Positions 1 through 6,300 of a stretch of DNA of 10,095 nucleotides are shown here, in pieces; position 1 is the first letter of the stretch, and each line of letters starts with the position of its first letter. The position numbers and the translations under genes are program-made. The notes beneath the pieces are model-generated. The model worked only from the letters and a program-made list of their open reading frames with translations. It did no database searches and was not told the DNA's origin. The stretch comes from JBJXGF01 sp046153015 (GTDB taxonomy: Bacteria; Actinomycetota; Acidimicrobiia; Acidimicrobiales; CAIXPF01), in NCBI GenBank assembly GCA_046153015.1, contig JBJXGF010000030.1:1-10095 (forward strand), in the 5' to 3' direction.

Positions 1-57
1 CCTTCACGGAGCCCTCCTGGCCTGCGAGACACGGATCTAGAGCACCCGTATTCTCCC

Positions 58-74
58 AGCCCAGAAGGGCTTTT
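58..74 (+). terminator. Possible short rho-independent terminator
   Basis: AGCCC pairs with GGGCT across an AGAA loop, and the descending arm runs into a short T stretch (TTTT at 71-74, the first T being part of the stem). The five-base-pair stem is weak by the standard of GC-rich genomes. Nothing upstream in the window can be identified as the gene it would terminate, so this rests on shape alone. Confidence 0.25.
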
Positions 75-228
75 CCGCGGACTCCGACTCGATCGCATGA
101 CTACCGCCATGACCATTCGAGGCTAGCTGGGGTCACCCCGCCGACCTCGGCATCCCTTCGCGGGCCGAGCGCCCAACCGCACCGCCTTGCGACGCGCCGC
201 AACGGTTCCGGCATGCGCCCGGTGATCT

Positions 229-333
229 CGACTCTCGACGCTGCTCGGCGTGCAGCCCAAGACCGGCCGCGGCCTGACCGACGCCGGCGACCTCCCTGCC
301 TACCGGGTCACCCGCGACTTCGGCCAACAGCGG
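229..333 (+). pseudogene. Remnant of an excisionase/MerR-like helix-turn-helix
   Basis: The frame reads LSTLLGVQPKTGRGL followed by TDAGDLPAYRVTR. This resembles the N-terminal DNA-binding helix-turn-helix of excisionase-type proteins, in which a 'LLGV.PKT..RW' recognition part is followed by an 'AG.LPA.RT' wing and a glycine-histidine-arginine turn. The Trp expected after the second Arg is missing, the GGHRR turn is replaced by DFGQQ, no start codon is obvious, and the reading after 333 turns into low-complexity Ser/Arg/Trp sequence. It is at best a decayed fragment. Such proteins accompany integrases on mobile elements, which fits the debris around it. The similarity is short and could be chance. 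Confidence 0.35.
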
Positions 334-403
334 ACGCTGTCGCCCTCGCCGTTATTCCGCAGGGGTGTGTCGTCGGAATCCAGCAGTTGGTCCCTGCTGC
401 TTT

Positions 404-565
404 CTAGTCGGTGGTGGGCTCCTTCGCTGGGCGTTGCCGGCCGCCGGGGCGCTTGTTGGGGCGGTAGCTGCGGCCGTTCACGGCGATGTTCACGGCGGTG
501 TTGATGAGCCGGTCGAGGATCGATGCGGCGACCACGGGGTTGGGGAACAGCGAATACCAGTCAGA
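404..565 (-). pseudogene. istB: IS21-family IstB, C-terminal fragment (inverted)
   Basis: On the minus strand the frame reads SDWYSLFPNPVVAASILDRL, then INTAVNIAVNGRSYRPNKRP and a short basic tail before a TAG stop at 404-406. IstB is the ATP-binding helper of IS21 transposition. Its last segment typically has a conserved phenylalanine/asparagine turn, a VVAA.ILDRL helix and a final GxSYR strand, all visible here. Only about 54 residues survive; in this frame a TGA lies directly upstream at 566-568. The piece abuts, head to head, an N-terminal IstB piece on the plus strand, so the gene has been cut and one part inverted, or two copies were joined. The AAA+ core is absent from both pieces. Confidence 0.75.
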
Positions 566-888
566 TCAAAGACGACCTCGGCTACCTGCAATGGGGCCGA
601 GCCGTTGAACGCTTCGCCACCCTCGCCGACGACGCCCGCCGCCACGACTGGACCCACATCGAGTTCTTGGCCCGCCTCGTCGCCGAGCAAGCCGACGCCA
701 CCCGCGACCGCCGTCTCGCCGCCCGGCTCCGCTACGCGAAGTTCCCTTACCGGCGCACCATCGACAACTTCGACTTCGAGTTCCAACCTTCCGTCGACCG
801 CAAGCTGGTCGAGGACCTCGCCACGCTGCGGTTCATCACCGAGAACCGGCCCATCCTGCTGCTCGGCCAGCCCGGCGTCGGAAAGACC
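559..888 (+). pseudogene. istB: IS21-family IstB, N-terminal fragment
   Basis: About 110 residues read as the front of an actinobacterial IstB, with the helical segment DLGYLQWGRAVERFATLAD and the helices FLARLVAEQADATRDRRLAA and RLRYAKFPYRRTIDNFDF. These are followed by the 'FQPS.DR..V.DLATLRF' strand region, ENRPILLLGQPGVGKT, and thus the Walker A motif at 865-888. The expected continuation (HLAVAL and the Walker B half) is missing. At 889 the sequence changes to noncoding DNA that leads into an IS110 element, which explains the break as an insertion. The native start codon is also lost, because upstream sequence is the inverted C-terminal piece. The gene is non-functional. Confidence 0.8.
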
Positions 889-889
889 C

Positions 890-1163
890 GCTGTGAGAGT
901 TGATTCGGCGGTTCAGCCAGGATCTGGACAAGGGTGGGTGCCGGTGACGACGCGTGACCCGAAGACCCACTGCCCCCGCTCACGCGGGTGGCTTTGCAGT
1001 GAATATGTCCGCGGAGTCACCGGCGCCGACCCGGATCGCGCACGTGTTGGCCTGATCAGAAGCCTGTCCACCCGAGCCGCGTGTGACCCATCACAGTCCT
1101 GCCACAGCGGTTCCCTGCCCGGACCGGCACCGATGAACCTGCCGTCCATCATGGGGGATCCGC
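890..1163 (+). ncRNA. IS110 left-end noncoding region, candidate bridge RNA
   Basis: About 270 bases without a credible ORF separate broken istB from the start of the IS110 transposase. In IS110-family elements this position, between the left end and the recombinase, holds the noncoding region that gives rise to the bridge RNA pairing with target and donor. The region can fold: a stem GCC-CCCGC / GCGGG-(T)-GGC closes a TCAC loop at 972-992. The length and position suit a bridge RNA, but I cannot identify the target and donor guide loops by eye. Because the partner transposase is dead, any RNA would be a fossil. The assignment rests on context and one hairpin. Confidence 0.35.
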
Positions 1164-1535
1164 ATGCGGCTTGCCGACGTAGTCGATCACGTCATCGGCG
1201 TCGATACCCACAAGAACTCCCACACCCTCGGCCTGATCGAAGCCAGCGGCGGCCGATCTCGCTGAGGTCACGATCGCCACCGACGCGTTCGGCTACCGCA
1301 AGATGCTGGCGTGGGCGGACAAACACAGCATCGCGGAACGGCGCTGCTGGGCCATCGAGGGCACTGGCAGCTTCGGCGCCGGGCTCGCCACCTTCCTGCT
1401 CGAGCGGGGCGAATGGGTCGTCGAGATCGACCACCCCGCACGACCCGCCCACCGCAACGGCGCCAAGTCCGACCAGCTCGACGCCTACCGCGCCGGCCGT
1501 GAGGCACTCGCCCGCCGCCACCTCGCACAGCCCTG
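1164..1535 (+). pseudogene. IS110-family transposase, frameshifted and truncated
   Basis: ATG at 1164 sits 6 bases after a GGGGG stretch (1153-1157) and opens MRLADVVDHVIGVDTHKNSH, the signature start of a DEDD transposase (first Asp at residue 14). The frame hits TGA at 1263-1265. The correct protein resumes in another frame as LAEVTIATDAFGYRKMLAW and continues with AIEGTGSFGAGLATFLLERG (the Glu) and AKSDQLDAYRAGREALARR (the last two Asp). Thus all four DEDD residues survive, split by one frameshift. After about 1535 the similarity stops. The central region and the C-terminal serine-containing Tnp domain are gone, so no active recombinase can be made. It lies within former istB. Confidence 0.8.
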
Positions 1536-1887
1536 TGGGTGCCGAGAAGTCATCGTCGCTGGTCACCGCCCTGAACGTCGAATTCGATGCACTCGGCCGC
1601 CGGTCAGCGGCGGGCGCCACGGTCGGCGGTCTCGGCTATGCGCTCGGCACCTGAATAGCGTGCTCGACACGAGCTGCCTTACACGCAGATCCTCGCAGCC
1701 GCAGGGCGGGGCCACGCGCTCGCCATCAGGCCCGCGGCGTGACGTGCCGCAAAGCACGCCATCCCGGGCTGATACCGCCGGGCCGCGCAACACGATGAAC
1801 CGCCCGCGCAACATGCGCACTGCCGCCGCTCGGATGGAGCCAACGGTCCAGGTCAGCGGCGGCGACCAGTTCTCGGCATTTACACGC
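1536..1887. other. Gene-free stretch, no recognisable content
   Basis: Between the IS110 and IS30 remnants I see no gene that can be supported. On the plus strand a frame ends at 1654 with TALNVEFDALGRRSAAGATV and then a Gly-rich end before TGA. It is protein-like over about 35 residues but matches nothing I know, and it directly follows the broken IS110 frame. The rest is mixed sequence without start codons, ribosome-binding sites or strong hairpins. Confidence 0.4.
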
Positions 1888-2018
1888 CAAGTTTGGCGTT
1901 GCGCCCGTGAATGCGGCACCCGCAAGGCCGTCCCGGTGCGTAGGCAGGTGACCAGCTCACGCGCATCGCGCCTCGTGACTGGACGTAGAGCGCCTGGTAG
2001 ATGGTGTCGGCGGCCATG
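1888..2018 (-). pseudogene. IS30-family transposase fragment, frameshifted
   Basis: On the minus strand ADTIYQALYVQSRGAMR is followed, after a shift of frame near 1965, by RELVTCLRTGTALRVPHSRA. IS30 transposases carry a conserved stretch 'ETIYQ.LYVQGRG.LRREL...LRTGR.LR.PR' between their helix-turn-helix and the DDE core, and these two pieces match it in order. About 40 residues remain. The N-terminal DNA-binding part and the whole catalytic core are missing, and flanking sequence on both sides is unrecognised. It is a scrap of a dead element with no visible terminal inverted repeats. Confidence 0.65.
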
Positions 2019-2220
2019 AGATCCTGCCCACTGGCGGCCGTGTAGCTGCCCTCGTTGATGTCCACGCCTGCCGGGGTCCACCCCCCTCGGGTGCTCCTCC
2101 CGGTCGCTGAAACGAGGCGGTCGACCAAGAGGAGCGGGTGAAGTCCCGCGAGGAGATCTGAACATTCTTGAAGCGTTCGACCTGACCGGGTCGACTCGAA
2201 GTGCCGGCGAGTTGGCCGGG

Positions 2221-2336
2221 TGTCCCAGTATGGGCACCCGGAGCGCCGCATCGCGACCATCAGCCCGATCGCCGCCTGCTCCGCCTCCACCGGGCGCAGC
2301 TCACGTCGACCAGGCTCATTCCATACGGGGCGGCGC
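2221..2336 (-). pseudogene. Serine recombinase, middle-domain fragment, frameshifted
   Basis: Read on the minus strand, APYGMSLVD in one frame is followed within a few bases by GRRELRPVEAEQAAIGLMVA and MRRSGCPY in another. Resolvase/recombinase proteins have a linker of this form after the catalytic domain: a 'PYGYR.V..' turn, an acidic 'PVEAEQ' segment and a hydrophobic helix before a DNA-binding repeat. The catalytic serine domain is not present. The piece lies downstream, in the minus-strand direction, of a second recombinase C-terminal scrap, so the two are not in the order of a single gene. The match is short, and I hold it with moderate confidence. Confidence 0.45.
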
Positions 2337-2417
2337 CAGCGGTTGATCCAGCCGTATGACCGACCGGTACCCCCTCCGGACCGGCCGGCCCACAGATCAC
2401 CTGCCCCGGGGCTGCTG

Positions 2418-2819
2418 TCAGCCGCGTAGCTGTTCGAGGGTCAGCGCGAACGACTCCGCGACCCGCGGATACAAGCGTCCAGTACACGCGCCTGTCCCGG
2501 CGGTGACCCGCATCCGGCCGTCCGAGTGGTCCTCGATGGTCACGTTGAGCTGCTGGTAGACCTCACGCGGCTCTCGACGCTCGCGTCGGCGTGTACGCCG
2601 ACGATGCCCTTGAGTGGCTCGACGAGGCTGCGGATCTCTTCGCTGGTGAGGTAGTTGTTGCCGGTCTTGCGTCGGAGTTACAGCTCGGCTGCCTTGCGTT
2701 CGAGCTTCACCTCCTCGATCCACACGTTGACGATGGAAGGCTCCGTGCCGGCCTCGAGGGGCGAGCGGTACCGAGCCAGCTTGGTGTCGCACTCGCGGAT
2801 CCGCCGCAGAACACGCGCT
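2418..2819 (-). pseudogene. Large serine recombinase C-terminal remnant
   Basis: The minus strand reads RVLRRIRECDTKLARYRSPL, EAGTEPSIVNVWIEEVKLER and KAAEL, then an in-frame TAA, then LRRKTGNNYLTSEEIRSLVE and PLKGIVGVHADA. A change of frame near 2570 leads to REVYQQLNVTIEDHSDGRMR and a tail ending LTLEQLRG before TGA at 2418-2420. This matches the end of large serine recombinases: a coiled coil carrying 'ECD.KL.RY', a 'GIV.VL.DAD' helix, and a closing 'EVY..L...L.Y' beta unit. One stop and one frameshift make it a pseudogene. The catalytic and zinc-ribbon parts are absent. Upstream sequence belongs to an IS3 scrap on the other strand. Confidence 0.6.
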
Positions 2820-2863
2820 GACCATGCCGCTGAGCCCGTAGGCAAGGGCTCCCACCCGGGTTC

Positions 2864-3027
2864 CGGCAGTTGGTGGTCACCGACGCGCTCACCATGGCCG
2901 TGGCCGCCCGCTGCGGTCACGTCGCCGGTGTCGTGTTCCATTCCGACCGGGGCTCGGTCAATACACGTCCATCCGCCACCGCGAACGCCTCGCCGACGCC
3001 GGCGCAGTCGCCTCGATCGGCACCAAG
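2864..3027 (+). pseudogene. IS3-family OrfB (rve/DDE) internal fragment
   Basis: The plus strand reads LVVTDALTMAVAARCGHVAG followed by VVFHSDRGS, then after a shift of frame QYTSIRHRERLADAGAVASI and GTK. This is the integrase-core stretch of IS3-type OrfB, in which 'HSDRGSQYTS' contains the second catalytic Asp. The frame slips at GGCTCGGTCAA, so it cannot be translated as one chain. The first Asp and the third acidic residue are outside the surviving piece. After 3027 the expected 'GDSYDNA' does not appear. The remnant is convincing although only about 55 residues long. Confidence 0.8.
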
Positions 3028-3251
3028 TTACCCAGGGTGCCCGCATGGATCTCAAGGTCTCGGGCGACTGCGTGATCGGCCTGCCCGTGGCTCCTCCCCC
3101 AGGCGCAATTTCTGACGGCCGCCGTCCCCCGGCGACTGCCCGATCAGGCACTTCGTGCCGATGATCGAATCCCTCCCGGACGCACGCGACGAATCCCCGG
3201 ACGTGTGATATGACGGGGCAAGGCAGCCAGAGACGTGGGGGGAGGGAAGCG
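3028..3251. other. Spacer between IS debris and the core genes
   Basis: No gene is supported here. It holds a small perfect hairpin, GGCAC-TTC-GTGCC, at 3147-3159, and a nine-base direct repeat GGCGACTGC at 3063-3071 and 3131-3139. A promoter for the downstream regulator must lie here or just after, but I cannot point to convincing -35 and -10 hexamers. GC-rich purine sequence (GGGGGGAGGG) at the end serves as the Shine-Dalgarno of the next small ORF. Confidence 0.4.
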
Positions 3252-3341
3252 ATGACCGCGTCGAGCCGTTCGAGCCCGGTGCGGCTTGAGCGACGCCCGG
3301 ACGGCGCGCCTCGTGGCTGTGGGCCACGAGCCCGGCATTGA
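3252..3341 (+). CDS. Possible 29-residue leader peptide upstream of the BTAD regulator
   Basis: ATG at 3252 is preceded by a very strong Shine-Dalgarno (GGAGG at 3241-3245, six bases away). The frame encodes MTASSRSSPVRLERRPDGAP then RGCGPRARH and stops at TGA 3339-3341. The product is basic (seven Arg in 29 residues), with no signal peptide or known domain. Its stop overlaps TGAGG, the ribosome-binding site of the large regulator that starts at 3354. Its last third covers a perfect 8-bp hairpin at 3310-3330. A ribosome on this ORF would melt the hairpin and finish at the next ribosome-binding site, which suggests translational coupling. It may equally be a chance ORF in the 5' leader. Confidence 0.35.
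   Translation: MTASSRSSPVRLERRPDGAPRGCGPRARH
3261..3276 (+). promoter_or_regulatory. Two TCGAGCC heptamers in direct repeat
   Basis: TCGAGCC occurs at 3261-3267 and again at 3270-3276. Heptamers of the TCGAG type are known targets of SARP regulators such as ActII-ORF4 and DnrI, which suggests possible autoregulation of the BTAD gene that follows. The start-to-start distance is nine bases, not the usual eleven, and the repeat also coincides with Ser-Ser codons of the possible leader ORF. A weak call. Confidence 0.2.
3310..3330 (+). promoter_or_regulatory. Perfect hairpin/operator before the BTAD regulator
   Basis: CTCGTGGC (3310-3317) pairs perfectly with GCCACGAG (3323-3330) across the five-base loop TGTGG. 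It ends 23 bases before the regulator's ATG and 9 bases before its ribosome-binding site. No T-run follows, so it is not an obvious intrinsic terminator. It could be an RNA element governing translation or a dyad operator. Confidence 0.45.
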
Positions 3342-3353
3342 GGTTCGGCTGCC

Positions 3354-6300
3354 ATGCAGTTCGCAATCCTGGGGGCTCTGCGGATCGTGGACGACGACGG
3401 CGAGCTCGATCTGCGTGCCCCGAAGTTGCGCGTGCTCCTGGCGTTGCTGTTGATCCACGGAGGTTCGCCGGTTTCGCTCGACACCATTGTCGACGCGCTG
3501 TGGGGCGACGCGGAGCCCGACGGGGCAGAGTCGACGGTGTACGTGTACGTGTCCCGGCTTCGGCGACTGCTGGGCCGTGACCTCGTCATCACGGGACCGG
3601 CCGGCTATGCACTGCGGCTCGGTCCCGACGACGTGGACGTCGGCCGGTTCGAGCACCTGGTCGCCAGCGGCCGCGCTGCCGCCCGCGACAGCCGCCCTGG
3701 CGATGCGGCGCAGCTGTTGGGCGAGGCCCTTCGCCTGTGGCGTGGGCCGGCGCTCGTGGAGTTCCGGGGCTGGCCGTGGGCCGAGGGGACCGCTGCTCGA
3801 TTGGACGAGATGCGCCTGGGCGTGATCGAAGAGCACATCGCGGCGGAGCTCGACCTCGGACGAGCGGCCGAGGTGGTACCGGAGCTCGAAGCGCTCGTCA
3901 CCGAGCACCCGCTGCGCGAGGGGCTGTGGTCGCAGCTGATCGTGGCGCTGTACCGCTCCGGGCGACAGGCCGACGCGCTTCGCGCCTTTGCCGCGTTGCG
4001 CGAGCGGCTCGCCGACGAGCTCGGCATCGTGCCCGGCCCGGCGCTGCAGCAGCTCGAACGCGACGTGCTCCTGCAAGCCCCCGGCCTGCAGCTCGAGGCG
4101 CCGGTGTCGGCTGCGGCGACGGTGCAGGGACAGCCCGGCTCCGGCGACGACGACGGCGACGCGCCCAGCCCGGCCAACCGCGATGCGGTGAGCTCCGGCC
4201 CCGAGCTCGGCACGGTCCTGTGCTGCCGCTTCGGCGGGTCGATCCCGCCCGCCGATTTGGAGCGGCTGGCGTCGGAGTTGGCCCGGCGGTTCGGTGGCGA
4301 GATCGCCGGCGGGCACGATCCGGCGGTCGACGTGACCGCCGTGTTTGGCGCGGCAGGGAGCGAGGAGGACCACGCCCTGCGGGCGGCGGCTGCGGCGTGC
4401 GCCATCCGCCGCGACGTCGAGGCGCGGCGGCACGGCACGGTCGCCTGCGGGCTGCACAGCGGGCCGACGGGCGACGCCGACAGCGACCGGGCCACGGCAG
4501 CGCACGCTGCCTCTCTGGTGGAGGTCGTGCCGGCGGGCGCCGTGCAGGTGTCGGCGACGACCGCGCACCTCCTCCGCCGGCGCGCCCGCCTCGAACCGTT
4601 CGATGGCGCCGTGGGCCACGACGGCGCCTGCCGTCTGGTGAGCCTGGCGGGTGGCCGGAGCGGGGAGGCGTTCCAACTCGCCGCGCTGAGCCCCTTCGTG
4701 GGCCGCCACCGGGAGATGGAGCGCCTGGTCGACCTGGCCCAGGAGGCGGACGCCGGACGAGGCCAGGTCGTCGGTATCACCGGTGAAGCGGGCATGGGGA
4801 AGTCCCGGCTGGTGTACGAGCTGCGGGCACGGCTCGAAGGCCAGGCGGTCCGATGGCTCGAGGGCTGGGCGGCGGCGTACGGGGCCAACGTCCCGTGGTT
4901 CGCAGCGCGGCCGTTGCTCGTCACCGCGTGCGGCGACGACGCTGGAGACGACCTCGACGTCGCAGCCGTCGGCGCGGCCGTCGACCAGGTTGGCGGACCG
5001 CCCGAGTGGGCCGCGCTCCTAGGCGACATGGTGGACAGCGGGCGCGCCGTCGAGATCGACCAGGCGCCCGGCCGCAAGGCGCGGATGCTGGACGTGTTCC
5101 GGCGGTTCTTGCTCCGCGTCGCGCGCCAGCGGATGCTCGTGGTCGTCATCGAGGACGCCCACTGGTGTGACCCCACCTCGGAGGAGCTGCTGGCGGGCCT
5201 CGCCGATTCCCTCGTCGACGCGCGCGTCCTGCTCCTCGTGACCTACCGCCCGGGGTACCGGCCGCCGTGGGCGGGGCTGTCCTACGCCAGCCAGATCGCC
5301 CTGCGCCCGCTCGATGGGCCGGAGAGCCTCACCGTCGCCCGTGGGGCGACCGGGCCGGCCGCGTTGTCCACACAGGACGAGCAGGCGATCGTCGACCGTG
5401 CCGACGGCAACCCGCTCTTCGTCGAGGAGCTTGCTCGCGCGCTGGTGTCCGGCCCCGGCGAAGCGCTGCCTGACACGCTGACTGGGGTCCTGCAGGCCTC
5501 GCTGGCCGGGTTGCCCGAGGCGCCGAAACGACTGCTGCAGACGGCGGCGGTGCTCGGCCGTTCCTTCCCGAGCAGCCTGCTCGCCGCGCTCTGGACTGGC
5601 CCCGTGCCGCTCGACGCGGCGTTCGCCGAGCTACGCCGGCGGGAGTTGCTCTACGAGAGCAACTCGACCGACGACGCTCGCTACGTCTTCCGCCACGTGC
5701 TCACCCAACAGGTCGCCTACACGACGCTATCTGAGGAACCTCGCGCCGGTTTGCACACAGCTGCGGCCGAGGCGCTGGAGCGGCTCCACGCCGGGCGAGA
5801 GGACCAGGTCGAGCCCGAGCTCGCGCACCACTGGGGTCGGTCCGGCAGATCCCAGGTCGCAGTTCAGTGGTTGCGTCGAGTGGCGCGCACCGCGGTGCGC
5901 CAGAACGCCCACCAAGAGGCGCTCAACGTCCTGGAAGAGGCGGCGCTGCACGCCGCCCGCCTGCCGGCACAGGAACGGGAGCGCGAGCTCGTCGACGTCC
6001 TGCTCGCGCAGGCCAACTCGCTGTTCCTGCTCGGCCGCCTCCCCGAGCTCGTCAGCCGGCTCGATGCCGAACGGGGCAGCCTCGAAGCCACCGACGACCC
6101 GGCGCTGACCGGCCAGTGGCACTTCTGGCTGGCCCACGCCCACTGCCTGCTGGGCCATCCCCGGGATTCGGCGGCGCACGCCGCCATCGCGGCACGCGCG
6201 GCCACGGTCGCCGGCGATGCCGAGACGCTTGGCAAGACCCACTACGTACTCGCCGTCGAAGGTCTGTGGTCCTCCCAGCACCGGGCCGGCGCCGAGCACG

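Noticed and set aside
365..1654. 429-codon open frame on the plus strand
   Set aside because: It runs through the istB and IS110 pieces in the wrong frame and gives Ser/Pro/Arg-rich sequence. The recognisable proteins are in other frames or on the other strand.
3063..3139. Direct repeat GGCGACTGC (3063, 3131)
   Set aside because: Only nine exact bases, 68 apart and without further copies. Too short to call an attachment site or an array.
3144..4709. Long minus-strand open frame opposite the regulator
   Set aside because: An antisense shadow of the GC-rich regulator gene, with Arg/Ala-rich low-complexity translation and no domain.
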